The notes under the pieces: generated by a model
The model's database searches: none
Told to the model about the DNA's origin: nothing
Seen by the model: the letters and a program-made list of their open reading frames with translations, nothing else
Origin: a candidate division KSB1 bacterium
Lineage (GTDB): Bacteria > Zhuqueibacterota > JdFR-76 > DREG01
NCBI GenBank assembly: GCA_022566355.1
Contig: JADFJB010000010.1
Location: 1 to 60,217, forward strand
Length of the DNA: 60,217 nt
Direction: 5' to 3'
Position numbers and translations under genes: made by a program
Shown: piece after piece, positions 43,755-54,008 of the stretch
How positions within the stretch are numbered: the stretch's first letter is position 1
How the letters are laid out: every line of letters begins with the position of its first letter

Positions 43755-44060
43755 TTACTTTTCTTCTTCTTCGTCTTCAACTTCTTCTTTATCAACCCTA
43801 CGAGTGATATTAATCTCTCCTTCAATTAACTCCCTAATCGCTTGTTTGGTTGGTTTAATTTTGCGATCAAAAACTTGACTTTGAATTTCCAATGGGAACT
43901 CATCAAATTCCTCTTCAACTTCATCCGTACCAAGATTAAGATCCATTTTAGCTCGCTCTTCATTATTTATTTGTCGTGCTCGTTTTGCAACTACCATTAC
44001 CGCTTCGTATAATGTGATCGTATTCGCTGTTAATTCATCTAATTTAATCGTCGTGACCAT
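43755..44060 (-). CDS. rpoZ: RNA polymerase omega subunit
   Basis: 101 residues. The N-terminal half (NTITLYEAVMVVAKRARQIN) matches the omega/RPB6-like core that helps assemble the polymerase. The C-terminal third is acidic and ends in a run of Glu, longer than E. coli omega. The gmk-rpoZ-coaBC order is a classic conserved set, which supports the call despite the short length. Confidence 0.88.
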   Translation of the reverse strand: MVTTIKLDELTANTITLYEAVMVVAKRARQINNEERAKMDLNLGTDEVEEEFDEFPLEIQSQVFDRKIKPTKQAIRELIEGEINITRRVDKEEVEDEEEEK

Positions 44061-44063
44061 TAA

Positions 44064-44657
44064 TTAAACCTCCAATTTAGATTGATATTTCTTGATTTCC
44101 TGCTCAACTAGTTGAACAGTTTCATCAAACTTGTAATTAATAATTTTCACATCATATTTATCAACATGAGACATTTCCATTGGCAACCGGCCAATTCTTC
44201 TCTCAATATCTTCCTTTGAATCCGAATTTCTTTTTTCCAGGCGTTGTACCAATTCTTGCTTCGATGGGGGATATAGAAAAATCAAAAATGAATTGTCCGG
44301 AAATTGCTTTTTTACATTCATACCGCCAATTACATCGATATCTAACAAAACGATTTTGTCATCATTAAGTTGTTTTTCTATCGTTTCTTTTAAAGTGCCA
44401 TAACGAAATCCATGAACATTAGCCCATTCGACAAAACTTTTCTTTTCAATATGTTCGTCAAATTGTTTATCGGTTATAAAATAGTAATCAGAACCATCTA
44501 TTTCCGATTCCCTTCTAGGCCGTGTGGTTGCTGAAATTGAATAGCCATATTTAGAGTTTCGTCGCCGCACTTCATGTATTACGGAAGTTTTACCTCCACC
44601 AGACGGCGAAGAAACTATAACCAATAAACCATTGCCAAAACCTAAATTATTGGACAT
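44064..44657 (-). CDS. gmk: Guanylate kinase
   Basis: 197 residues. Phosphorylates GMP to GDP. P-loop SSPSGGGKTSV (about 15-25, a GGGKTS variant of the usual GSGKST), the GMP-binding SATTRPRRESEIDGSDY, and the later LLDIDVIGG and FLYPPS stretches are all in order. It starts 3 nt before the end of the spacer to rpoZ and follows the yicC-like gene by about 32 nt. Confidence 0.93.
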   Translation of the reverse strand: MSNNLGFGNGLLVIVSSPSGGGKTSVIHEVRRRNSKYGYSISATTRPRRESEIDGSDYYFITDKQFDEHIEKKSFVEWANVHGFRYGTLKETIEKQLNDDKIVLLDIDVIGGMNVKKQFPDNSFLIFLYPPSKQELVQRLEKRNSDSKEDIERRIGRLPMEMSHVDKYDVKIINYKFDETVQLVEQEIKKYQSKLEV

Positions 44658-44689
44658 ATACTCTTTTCTCTAATCAAAATCCTAATTAA

Positions 44690-45568
44690 TTATTCTATAT
44701 TCTGAACTTGTTCCCGAAGTCTCTCGACTTCTTCTTTGATAAAAACCACACGGTGAGAGATCTCAGCATGATTAGCTTTTGCGGCAATGGTATTTGCCTC
44801 TCTATTCATTTCTTGTAACAAAAAATTTAAACTTCTTCCTGCTAAACGTTTTCCAGAAATCAATTCTTTATACAATGCATTATGGCTTTGAAATCGAACA
44901 CATTCTTCCGTTACGTCTAAGCGTTCCGAAATGAGGGCGATTTCAGTTTCCAATCTTGTTCGATCTAAATCCGGGTTATCCAATAATTCCGAAAGCCGCT
45001 TTTGTAAAACCTTTAGTTGCTCAGGTGCATTTTTTTTCGAAAAAGCCATAATTCCCTTGAGATATTTTTCAATAATCTCCAATCTTTGCAGCAGGTCATC
45101 AGCGAGGAATTCCCCTTCCTGGGCACGCATTTTGTTCATTTCAGCAGTTGCTTTAACTATAGCTTCTTCAGCACACTTCCATAAGAGATCATCTAACTCT
45201 CCACCGTTTTCAGTTGTAAAAATATCCGGAAAATTCAAGAGATGTTCCAGGCGAATATCTCCACCTATCTTTAATTCTTCATTTAATTTGGATAACATCG
45301 TCTTGTAAGATTTTGCTGCATCAATGTCTAAATTAATGTTGCCATTATTCAATTGTGGAGATTGAATAGAAACAAATACATTAATTTTTCCTCTATTAAT
45401 TTTACTTCGAATTAACTCTTTCACTTGAGGTTCAAAATCGGAAAGTTCACGAGGTAAACGAATTGAAATGTCGAGGAAACGGTTATTTACCGAACGAACT
45501 TCAGCAGTAGCCTGAATCTCTCCATTTACATGTTCTCCACGACCGAATCCGGTCATACTATGCAGCAT
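44690..45568 (-). CDS. yicC: YicC-family endoribonuclease-like protein
   Basis: 292 residues. The N-terminal MTGFGRGE...AEVRSVNNRFLDISIRLP and the C-terminal FLLQEMNREANTIAAKAN are the two signature regions of the YicC family, whose E. coli member is a ribonuclease of small RNAs and mRNA. The yicC-gmk-rpoZ gene order is widespread. It is followed by gmk with a 32-nt gap. Confidence 0.9.
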   Translation of the reverse strand: MLHSMTGFGRGEHVNGEIQATAEVRSVNNRFLDISIRLPRELSDFEPQVKELIRSKINRGKINVFVSIQSPQLNNGNINLDIDAAKSYKTMLSKLNEELKIGGDIRLEHLLNFPDIFTTENGGELDDLLWKCAEEAIVKATAEMNKMRAQEGEFLADDLLQRLEIIEKYLKGIMAFSKKNAPEQLKVLQKRLSELLDNPDLDRTRLETEIALISERLDVTEECVRFQSHNALYKELISGKRLAGRSLNFLLQEMNREANTIAAKANHAEISHRVVFIKEEVERLREQVQNIE

Positions 45569-45738
45569 TATTCATCCTTATGGTTTTTCTTTAAAAAAAC
45601 TCAATAATGTTAGTTAATTGAGAAACATTTAAGTTATCAAAAATAAACAATTGAAACAATTATTTTTACCTTTAAAGTTGGGAGATAAGGATATTAAATG
45701 GTGGCCCAAATTGAATCGATTCAATAGACTTTCTGATT

Positions 45739-46719
45739 TTATTGGCTTTTGTCCTTCTCAAATCGGAATGTGACTGACAATCTATATGTATCACCTAATG
45801 CCTGGTGATTCATAAATGCAGCATCAAAACGAAGTTTTGGTAATTGAATACCGGCGCCGGCAACCAGTTGCCCGATATCCGAACCGGTTCTCAAATAAAC
45901 AAGTTTTTTATAAGCTGCTTCCAGGCCAAAATGAAAATCAAAACTAATCCCTCCCGCATTCAATTGACTGGCAAATTTTCTACCCTCAAACCTGGTATCA
46001 ATATCAAACGCCGGCAGAAATTCCAGAGAATTGAATATAATTGGATACGAAAAGCCCCACTTTACATTCGGAACTATGAGTTCTTTTGTCCCAGTATCCC
46101 AGGCGATTAAAGTCGTCGTAATATCCTGGAGATTCACTCCAAATTGTAAGTTTCCTTTAATTGATGTCAACATTCCTATATCAAAGCCAATTCCCCAGGC
46201 GGTATTTTCACCAATTGATTTGCGAATAAATTTAACATTCGTCCCTATTGAACTATTACCTTTCCATCGTTTAGCATAGGAAAAATAAGCTATATATTCA
46301 ACATCGTTAACTTTGTGATCTATGAAGGGTTTATTCAATACTCCGACAGGCAAGTCCGGATTGGGCAAAGCGGATATTGGGATATCATCCACACCAATGC
46401 GCATAATTGAAACAGCTATTGCCGATTCATTTTTTAATGACATGGCTGCGGACATAAAATTGAATTTTACTATTCCCCCGAAACGTTCTGCATACATCAG
46501 ATGAATTTCAGGATGATCCAGTTGGATTAGTCCAGCCGGATTCCAATATGAAGCAATACTTTCATCAGCAATAGCCACAAAGGCGCCGCCCATTCCCAAA
46601 GGCCGTGAACCACCTCCAATGCTTATAAATTCACCTGCATATTTTGTGGGCGTTTGAGCTAATATCACAGAAGAAGAAATTAAGACAATTGAAGTGATAA
46701 TATATTTGATTCGATTCAT
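45739..46719 (-). CDS. PorV/UPF0164-like outer-membrane beta-barrel protein, paralogue 2
   Basis: The ATG at 46719 (327 residues, signal MNRIKYIITSIVLISSSVILAQ) is preferred to an upstream one at 46812 that overlaps mutS. The N-terminal stretch GGGSRPLGMGGAFVAIADE and ASYWNPAGL is the PorV-like hallmark shared with the protein at 35011-36030. The end TYRLSVTFRFEKDK fits a barrel. Function could be cargo transfer in the type IX pathway or transport. The neighbouring genes mutS and yicC give no clue. Confidence 0.75.
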   Translation of the reverse strand: MNRIKYIITSIVLISSSVILAQTPTKYAGEFISIGGGSRPLGMGGAFVAIADESIASYWNPAGLIQLDHPEIHLMYAERFGGIVKFNFMSAAMSLKNESAIAVSIMRIGVDDIPISALPNPDLPVGVLNKPFIDHKVNDVEYIAYFSYAKRWKGNSSIGTNVKFIRKSIGENTAWGIGFDIGMLTSIKGNLQFGVNLQDITTTLIAWDTGTKELIVPNVKWGFSYPIIFNSLEFLPAFDIDTRFEGRKFASQLNAGGISFDFHFGLEAAYKKLVYLRTGSDIGQLVAGAGIQLPKLRFDAAFMNHQALGDTYRLSVTFRFEKDKSQ

Positions 46720-46795
46720 ATCAATGAAATTATTCTTTTGTCGAAAGATTAAACCATTAATCTTAAAAAATGATTCCAATAATAACAGATACACC

Positions 46796-49420
46796 TTATT
46801 CTTTTTCTTCATTATCCATTAATTTCTTTAGCTCGTTCAACTTATTCAATGCTTCAAGCGGTGTAAGTTGATTTATATCCACACCGGAAAGGGCATTGTG
46901 AATTTTTGAATCTTCTAATTTAAACAAATCCAATTGAGATTTACCGTTGTTACTCGCGTTAGATTTATGCCGAGCGAGCCTGGGTGCTTTTGAGGGAGTG
47001 AGCTCGTCTGCTTCAAGATTGGCAAGTACTTCACGAGCACGGTTGATCACATCATCCGGCAAACCCGCAAGTCTAGCGACCTGGATACCATAGCTATGAT
47101 CACAGCCACCTTGTACTATTTTACGTAAAAAAATGATCTGGTCACCCCATTCTTTGATGGCAATGTTGTAATTTTTAACCCTGCTGAGAATTAATTCCAA
47201 TTCGGTCAACTCATGGTAATGAGTTGCAAACAATGTTTTTGCCGAAACCTTTGGATTATTGTGTAGATATTCCGCTACAGACCATGCAATCGATAATCCA
47301 TCAAAAGTGGATGTACCTCTGCCGATCTCATCCAATAAAATTAGGCTGCGATCTGTTGCATTATTGAGAATATTGGCCATTTCCGTCATCTCAACCATAA
47401 ACGTGGATTCACCACCGGATAAATTATCCGAAGCTCCCACGCGTGTAAATATCCGATCTACAACCCCAATTTGAGCGGATTTAGCCGGAACAAAACTACC
47501 CATCTGCGCAAGTAGCGTAATTAATCCGACTTGACGAATATAAGTTGATTTACCTGCCATATTTGGCCCAGTGATGATCAATATCTGGTCATTTTTATTA
47601 TCGATTAAAGTATCATTCGAAATAAACTCATCACCAACAGTTAAGAATTTTTCAATCACCGGATGCCGGCCTTCGTGGATTTCGATTTGGCTTTGATTAT
47701 CGACGATGGGTTTAACATAGTTCTCAGATTCGGCCAATTCCGCAAATGAAGAAAGCACATCTAGCTGTGCAATAATTTGTGCATTTTGTTGAATTGCGGC
47801 CGCATTAAATGCAACTTTGGAACGAATATGTTCAAACAACTCATATTCTAATTCGGCCATCTTATCTTCTGCGCTTAGAATTTTTTCTTCATATTCTTTC
47901 AATTCAGGAGTAATATACCTTTCAGCGTTAACCAGAGTTTGTTTTCGAATAAATGTTTCCGGTATTTTTTCAAGATGGGTTTTAGTCACTTCAATGTAAT
48001 ATCCAAATACTTTATTGTAACCCACTTTTAAGGACGGTATCCGGGTTTTTTCGCGCTCCAGAGCTTGCAGATTCGCAATCCATTTTTTACCTGAATAAGC
48101 CAGCTCTCGGTACTCATCCAGTCTTTGGTTATATTTCTCCCGAATTATGCGTCCCTCGGAAATGGAAATTGGTGGCTCATCAACAATTGCTTTTCCTATC
48201 TCAACAACCAATTCCTCCAGAGCATTAAGTTCATTGGTTAGCTTTTGAATTAGGACATTTTCCAATCCAGACAACGTATCCATTAAATTTGGGATGTTTT
48301 TGAGTGAATTTTCTATAGCAACCAAATCGCGACCGTTACATCTACGAACACAGATTTTGGAAATTAAACGCTCCAGATCACCTATTGATTTCAAGATGCC
48401 TCGCAAATCCGAACGAATTCTTGAGTGTTGAACAAAATCAGTTACAGCATCCAAGCGTTGGTTGATTTTATTAATATCACGAATTGGATATTGTGTCCAT
48501 TTGCGTATTAACCGACCTCCCATTGAAGTTATGGTCTGGTCAATAATTGAAATTAAACTGCCCTCTTTATGGTCACCTGAAAAGGTTGAAAGAATTTCGA
48601 GGTTTCGTAATGTTGCAGAATCCAGGACCATGTGGTTCTCTGGAAACTCACGACTTAGTTTCTTAAAATGATCGAGTTCAGACTTTTTGGTTTCTTTCAA
48701 ATAATGTAAGACAACTCCAGCCGCAGATATTCCCGCGTCGAGGTCTTCACAGCCAAAACCTTTTAAGGTCGTCGTTTTGAAATGGTTTATCAAGGTTTCA
48801 TATGCAAACGAATAGGAAAACAACCATTCGTCTCGTTTAGTTAGCGTAAAGCTACCCTGATTATTCATTTGAGTTGTGAGATAATCGACTTGCTCGACAG
48901 AAACCAATACTTCCGCAGGTTGGATATTCAATAAATAATCTTTGATTTCAGATCGATCAAATTCGATTATCGAAAACTCGCCTGTCGAAAGATCAACTTT
49001 TGTAAACCCACAGGTATTGCTCTTAAAGTACACAGCCACTAAAAAGTTATTACTTTTGCTATCCAATAAATCCCCCGAAAGAATAGTGCCAGGAGTGACG
49101 ATGTCTATAACTTCACGTTTAACGATCGTTTTGGCTTTTTTCGGATCTTCAACCTGATCGCAGATCGCCACCTTGTAACCAGCCTTGACCATTTTAGTTA
49201 GATATCCATCCAAAGAGTGGTATGGAAATCCTGCCAATGGAACGTCACCGGTCGTTCCATATCCCCTAGAAGTTAAGGTTAATCCCAGCTCTTTTGCGGC
49301 AATTTTTGCATCGTCAAAAAACAGTTCGTAAAAATCACCCATCCGAAAAAATAAAATTTGCTCGGAATGTTGGTTTTTAATCGCCCAATATTGTTTCATT
49401 AATGGCGTGGAGTCATTCAT
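46796..49420 (-). CDS. mutS: DNA mismatch repair protein MutS
   Basis: 874 residues with the full MutS1 layout. Mismatch-binding domain I has FFRMGDFYELF (Phe-x-Glu in GDFYELF, about 24-34). Connector, lever and clamp follow, then the ATPase core with Walker A TGPNMAGKSTYIRQ (about 620-633), Walker B LILLDEIGRGTSTFDG and the FATHYHELTEL switch. A C-terminal tail with an LFKLED stretch leads to the dimerisation/clamp-binding region. It recognises mismatches and recruits MutL. Confidence 0.95.
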   Translation of the reverse strand: MNDSTPLMKQYWAIKNQHSEQILFFRMGDFYELFFDDAKIAAKELGLTLTSRGYGTTGDVPLAGFPYHSLDGYLTKMVKAGYKVAICDQVEDPKKAKTIVKREVIDIVTPGTILSGDLLDSKSNNFLVAVYFKSNTCGFTKVDLSTGEFSIIEFDRSEIKDYLLNIQPAEVLVSVEQVDYLTTQMNNQGSFTLTKRDEWLFSYSFAYETLINHFKTTTLKGFGCEDLDAGISAAGVVLHYLKETKKSELDHFKKLSREFPENHMVLDSATLRNLEILSTFSGDHKEGSLISIIDQTITSMGGRLIRKWTQYPIRDINKINQRLDAVTDFVQHSRIRSDLRGILKSIGDLERLISKICVRRCNGRDLVAIENSLKNIPNLMDTLSGLENVLIQKLTNELNALEELVVEIGKAIVDEPPISISEGRIIREKYNQRLDEYRELAYSGKKWIANLQALEREKTRIPSLKVGYNKVFGYYIEVTKTHLEKIPETFIRKQTLVNAERYITPELKEYEEKILSAEDKMAELEYELFEHIRSKVAFNAAAIQQNAQIIAQLDVLSSFAELAESENYVKPIVDNQSQIEIHEGRHPVIEKFLTVGDEFISNDTLIDNKNDQILIITGPNMAGKSTYIRQVGLITLLAQMGSFVPAKSAQIGVVDRIFTRVGASDNLSGGESTFMVEMTEMANILNNATDRSLILLDEIGRGTSTFDGLSIAWSVAEYLHNNPKVSAKTLFATHYHELTELELILSRVKNYNIAIKEWGDQIIFLRKIVQGGCDHSYGIQVARLAGLPDDVINRAREVLANLEADELTPSKAPRLARHKSNASNNGKSQLDLFKLEDSKIHNALSGVDINQLTPLEALNKLNELKKLMDNEEKE

Positions 49421-49585
49421 TAAAATAAATTAACCTTAGTTAAATTTCATACAAACAGGTAAAATAAAATAACAAGATAGAGAAGTTAAAATCAAGAAGA
49501 ATTAGGGAAGAACCATCTTGCCCAAATATGAGACTTTGAGTAATAAGGGCAGGAATTGTTTTTAGTGCTTACAACTTTGGTGAAG

Positions 49586-49936
49586 TCAATTCATCAAATT
49601 ATGAATAGTAGTTTTTAATTCACTTAAATCGGAAGATTTAATTAAATACGCATCAGCCAGCCAGGAGCTAAAATCGTCCTTATAATTGGAATAAGCAGTA
49701 TTAATGACAACTTTCAGATCCCGCCTTTTGGCTAACATTCCTTCCAGTGCTTCAAGCCCATTCATCCCATTTAAGCGAATATCCAAAACAACGAGGTCAA
49801 TATCGGTTGTTTTGACTTTGTTGATAGCATCTTCTCCAGTATCTACGGTTATGACATTGAGTCCTTTCAATGACAGTTCTTGTTTATATAAAAGACGCAA
49901 ACTATCTTCGTCTTCAACCACAAGCACATTTTTCAT
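49586..49936 (-). CDS. Stand-alone response-regulator receiver protein
   Basis: 116 residues, one receiver domain and nothing else. Acidic pocket VVEDEDS (about 5-11), phospho-acceptor Asp in DLVVLDIRLNGMNG (about 52), Thr/Ser in INTAYS, and the Lys in AYLIKSSDL. GGAGG stands 8 nt before the ATG. No histidine kinase lies nearby, so its partner is elsewhere. It sits between mutS and the large protease and has a CheY/Spo0F-like single-domain layout. Confidence 0.9.
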   Translation of the reverse strand: MKNVLVVEDEDSLRLLYKQELSLKGLNVITVDTGEDAINKVKTTDIDLVVLDIRLNGMNGLEALEGMLAKRRDLKVVINTAYSNYKDDFSSWLADAYLIKSSDLSELKTTIHNLMN

Positions 49937-50095
49937 TTGAATAACCCTCCGCTGTGTTGGGATTCCAGAAAGTAATTTTTACTTTCAATTGAATAGATCT
50001 GAATTGATTATTGAAACTTATGATAAGCTTAAGTAATTATCAAGTTAACCCTCTTATATTACAATAATTTAACCAAATAACTCAAAATCGAAGAT

Positions 50096-53000
50096 TTAAT
50101 GGAGAACAATTACTTTTTGAGATTTTATGTAGGATTCACTTTTAACTTCCAAAAAATATATACCAGCTGGAAGTAACTTTCCCGAATCGTCTATGTTACT
50201 CCAAGTTAACTTCTTTTGTCCGGAATTTATTTCTCCGGAAAAGATTTCACGAACTCTTTGTCCTAACAGATTATATATTGTAACAGATAGGATAGTAGGC
50301 TTTGGAATCTCAAGTTGAATGACTGCACTTTCTCGAACCGGATTTGGAAATATTGGCCACATGTGAAATTTATTCGGTGGACTGAAATTAACAATCGATT
50401 CCTCGGAAATTTCGGTGATATAATCATCCTGTATAATTCGCACATCATCAATAAACCATCCAGGCAATAGAGTCGTCGTTTGATCATCTGAGAAAAAACG
50501 GAATCTCAGGCGGCATTCAGGTTCTCCCACAAATGGCAGCAAATCGATATTTACTTGCTGCCATTGTGCTTGCAAACCGCTTAGTGGCCCTGCTATAATT
50601 TGCCACTCACCCTCTCCTACTTTCATTTCAACGAATCCCGCATCTCCCGCTTCAATTGAATACTTTGAATTAAATAACAGTCTTGCTTGATTGAGACCGC
50701 CAAAATCGAGGCTATCCCTGGATTGTATTACAGTATTTAGATTCTGGGAGTAGTTTTGGCCTGGTGAAGGTGAAAGTGCATACTTTCCTGAAAAAACTTC
50801 CGATTGATCCAAGCCCCAATTTTCCGAACTTAAAGTCCATTGTTCTAGACCTGATTCAAAATCATCCAGTCCAATGATAAAATTAACCGTATCCAGTCTT
50901 GTCTGGTTGGCAGGATCTGCCTTATCTTTTGCGGTTATCCAATATTTTATTGAATCGCCATATAAGAAGCTGCCTGGTATTTCACCCATAAAATGGTTGT
51001 TTTCCCGGTCGAACCTGAGTTGAATAGAATCAACCGGCATCGATGATTTACGATAGTAAATAAAGAGATTTGCAGAATCTAATCCGGCATTATCTGAAAT
51101 CGATGCAGTGATTGAGAAGGATGCCATATTTGCTAAACTGTTATTCAATTCTTCTGCATAAATAACAGGCGGTATCGTATCCCTTCCAACGTAAAAAATG
51201 AATGGTCGGTGTTGTCCTGCGATGGGAAAAAACCATCTGGAATTAGGGTCGATCAATTCAAAATAATATTGAAATAATCCTTCTTTGTTTTGTAAGTCAA
51301 ATGCGCCAGTGAACGTTTTGTTTTGTTCTGTCAGTTGCACGGATTGAAATAGAGTATCATCCGGCAACTTGAACAACAAGTTGATTTCGTCAGGTAGGTC
51401 ACCAGGTGCCTGGTAATCCGCTAATATTGGAATTGAAGCGGCTGCTGTTGTTTGATCAATAACTGGCTCATGTTTCAAAGGATGTAGAAAGTTCAATACT
51501 CGTTCAAAGACTTCAAAGCGTATATTTTCAATATCATCGGGGTTTGTATTAATTTTCGCGTTGATTGCTTCCAAGCCAAAGCCAAAGTACACTAATCGAT
51601 AAATTCCATCAAAGAGTAAGCCACCAACTCCGGAATTGTTTTCATATTTCCAAACAACTGAAGCGGAATCCGTTGGCTGGAAAACATCAGGGAATTGCTC
51701 GCTCTTTGATCTTCCCGGTTGATATATGGAAAACTGAAGATTATCACCAATTTTATCAAAAGGAATTCCACGTAACTGAGAATCACCTGCATCATCAGAA
51801 GTATATTGTGCCTGAATAATATTTTCATAAAAATCCCGGGCATCATCTGTCGCATTGATACTAGCCGGATCAGAAAGATCCCAGCCAATATCCTGGCCAC
51901 TGAGAAATAAATTTCCTCCCAGTTCCAAATACTCGCTGATCGCTGCTCTATCTAGCGGATTTAGACTAGGGAAAGCCCATTCGCATAACCAGATAACCAT
52001 CGGAAATTGTTTTAGATATTCACCTGACGGCTCACCCAATTGTTTATGGTTCCAGCTTACAAAAGGTACTTTGAACACTTCAAGAGGCTTGGTATAGAAT
52101 CTTTCAACGTTATTATTGCCATCATCATCGTCAACTATCAGTATGGGTGCTTTGCCTATTTGAAATACTAGTGATTCGGTTTCAGCAAGCACATTGTCAC
52201 CTGCAAAACTTAATAATAACTGAACCACTCCGGATTTAATTTCTGAAGAAGCGTGGAGCTTAAAAGATTTAGATAATTCAATTTCAGTATCGGGTAAAAC
52301 ATTAATTTGTAAATTGCCATTTTCAATTGTGACAATACTATTTTGATCTGTAGTAAGACTAATCTCCATTGCAGGACTACTGCCAAGGGATACATTAGAC
52401 AGTAACGGTTTTAAAAAAAAGGTTTCACCCGGTTCTATAACCTGGTTGTCATTGCCCAATAAAGAATCACTCAAAGAAAAGCTGTGAAAGACAATTTTTA
52501 CTGGTGGTTGCTGCAATTCTGTTACGGTTAATACATTCGCTACATTCAACCGGCCGCTTCCTAATTTATTGGCATAAGTTAGTTGACTTTCAATGAGCTC
52601 AGCGCTAAATACAATTTGTTTTTCCATTTCTTCAATAGTTAATTGTGGATGCAATGATTTTAACAGAGCAGCAGCTCCGGCTACCATTGGAGAAGACATT
52701 GAACTACCATTAATTTTGCCATATTGGTTTTCAGGAAAAAGAGATAATATGGATGATCCCGGTGCGGAAAGGTCCACAGATTTGCCGTAAGTTGCAAGAA
52801 GCGCTTTCGAATCACTGCCGTCAACCCAGGCAACACTTATCACATGATGATAACTCGCAGGGTAAAAGTATGCTTCTTCATTTTTATTTCCCGCAGAAGC
52901 CACTACAATTACACCTTCCTGGTAAGCAAGATTCATGACCTCTTGTGCTGCACGATTTTCATTACCTACTCCTCCCCAACTCAAATTGATTACATGTGCT

Positions 53001-53926
53001 CCTTGAGCAATCGCATAGGTAATCCCGCGTAATGCTTGCACTAAAGGAATAACTCGAGGTTCATTATCTTTGGCTACTTTAATTGGCAATATTTTACTTT
53101 TCCATGAAATTCCGGATACACCTATTTCATTATTTCCAACAGCAGCTGCAATTCCTGCAACATGTGTCCCATGCTTGTAACCGTTTAGTTTGTTGGTATT
53201 GTAACCCGGATCAGAATCATCCTCAACAAAATCATAGCCTGAAATGTCATCTACCAAACCATTGCCGTCGTCATCAACCCCAATAAGTCCATTTTTCTCA
53301 ATTAGATTAATATAATAATTATCAATCAAATCTATATGACTCATATCAAATCCATTATCAACAATCGCGATAATAACTGTCGAATCTCCTCTTTCAATAT
53401 CCCAGGCTTCCGGAGATGATATTTGAGGATGATGATTTTGATTCGGATATTCTACATCATTGGGTACCAGTTGAATGAAATAATTAATTGCAGCTTCAAC
53501 AGATCGAATTTCCTGAACTTTGCTTAAAAGAAATTGAACATACTCAAAAGAAAATTCCTCATTGTAAAAAATGACCAAAAATCTTTTCAAAGACTCCGAG
53601 TTTTTCAAGCCATCTAGCAATTTATAATTAATCATAGGTTCTATCGAAAGAAGACCCATTTTATCTGATACTGCAATAAATGAAGGATTAACTTGCAATT
53701 GACTGATTACTTCCGCAGCAGTCCTCTTCCCCAACCATGCAGCCCCATTTTCTAATTCAATAATTACCTGTCCAGGTATATGGCCTGAATTCAAATGATC
53801 CTTTTGCTTAAAGGTTCTGGAATCTTTTTTATCCAATCCTATCACAATTGAAACGATTTGCAAAATTAAAATGAATAAGAAAATAGTCAGGAAAGATTTA
53901 TTCAAAATAAAACGAACACAACTCAC
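50096..53926 (-). CDS. Secreted subtilisin-like (S8) protease with type IX sorting domain
   Basis: 1276 residues, GTG start. Signal peptide/anchor (about 10-30), a propeptide-like part, then the subtilase domain (about 165-475) with catalytic Asp in IAIVDNGFDMSH, His in YKHGTHVAGIAA, oxyanion Asn in ASAGNKNEEAY and Ser in NGSSMSSPMVAG. Beta-rich repeats follow (C-terminal-to-protease Ig-like and concanavalin-like modules, with a jelly-roll region at about 1070-1180). The final 80 residues match a type IX (Por) sorting domain with FlgD-like pattern (FPNPVRES, LSVTIYNLLGQRVREIFSG, LPAGIYFLEVKS). The protein is probably carried across the outer membrane by T9SS. A consensus promoter is visible upstream. 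Confidence 0.9.
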   Translation of the reverse strand: MSCVRFILNKSFLTIFLFILILQIVSIVIGLDKKDSRTFKQKDHLNSGHIPGQVIIELENGAAWLGKRTAAEVISQLQVNPSFIAVSDKMGLLSIEPMINYKLLDGLKNSESLKRFLVIFYNEEFSFEYVQFLLSKVQEIRSVEAAINYFIQLVPNDVEYPNQNHHPQISSPEAWDIERGDSTVIIAIVDNGFDMSHIDLIDNYYINLIEKNGLIGVDDDGNGLVDDISGYDFVEDDSDPGYNTNKLNGYKHGTHVAGIAAAVGNNEIGVSGISWKSKILPIKVAKDNEPRVIPLVQALRGITYAIAQGAHVINLSWGGVGNENRAAQEVMNLAYQEGVIVVASAGNKNEEAYFYPASYHHVISVAWVDGSDSKALLATYGKSVDLSAPGSSILSLFPENQYGKINGSSMSSPMVAGAAALLKSLHPQLTIEEMEKQIVFSAELIESQLTYANKLGSGRLNVANVLTVTELQQPPVKIVFHSFSLSDSLLGNDNQVIEPGETFFLKPLLSNVSLGSSPAMEISLTTDQNSIVTIENGNLQINVLPDTEIELSKSFKLHASSEIKSGVVQLLLSFAGDNVLAETESLVFQIGKAPILIVDDDDGNNNVERFYTKPLEVFKVPFVSWNHKQLGEPSGEYLKQFPMVIWLCEWAFPSLNPLDRAAISEYLELGGNLFLSGQDIGWDLSDPASINATDDARDFYENIIQAQYTSDDAGDSQLRGIPFDKIGDNLQFSIYQPGRSKSEQFPDVFQPTDSASVVWKYENNSGVGGLLFDGIYRLVYFGFGLEAINAKINTNPDDIENIRFEVFERVLNFLHPLKHEPVIDQTTAAASIPILADYQAPGDLPDEINLLFKLPDDTLFQSVQLTEQNKTFTGAFDLQNKEGLFQYYFELIDPNSRWFFPIAGQHRPFIFYVGRDTIPPVIYAEELNNSLANMASFSITASISDNAGLDSANLFIYYRKSSMPVDSIQLRFDRENNHFMGEIPGSFLYGDSIKYWITAKDKADPANQTRLDTVNFIIGLDDFESGLEQWTLSSENWGLDQSEVFSGKYALSPSPGQNYSQNLNTVIQSRDSLDFGGLNQARLLFNSKYSIEAGDAGFVEMKVGEGEWQIIAGPLSGLQAQWQQVNIDLLPFVGEPECRLRFRFFSDDQTTTLLPGWFIDDVRIIQDDYITEISEESIVNFSPPNKFHMWPIFPNPVRESAVIQLEIPKPTILSVTIYNLLGQRVREIFSGEINSGQKKLTWSNIDDSGKLLPAGIYFLEVKSESYIKSQKVIVLH

Positions 53927-53972
53927 TACTAGGCCTGCCTCACGATACTTTTATTTTATTAGCTACTTAAAG

Positions 53973-54001
53973 AATTTAGCTTTCTCAGTTGACAGTGTCA
54001 A
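53973..54001 (-). promoter_or_regulatory. Sigma70 promoter of the S8 protease with palindromic -35
   Basis: On the minus strand TTGACA (53996-54001) and TAAATT (53973-53978) are separated by exactly 17 bp, with a leader of about 40 nt. The -35 box is one half of the perfect palindrome TTGACA-G-TGTCAA (53989-54001), flanked by AGTTGAC...GTCAACT (53987-54008), a likely regulator site. Confidence 0.6.
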
Positions 54002-54008
54002 GTCAACT

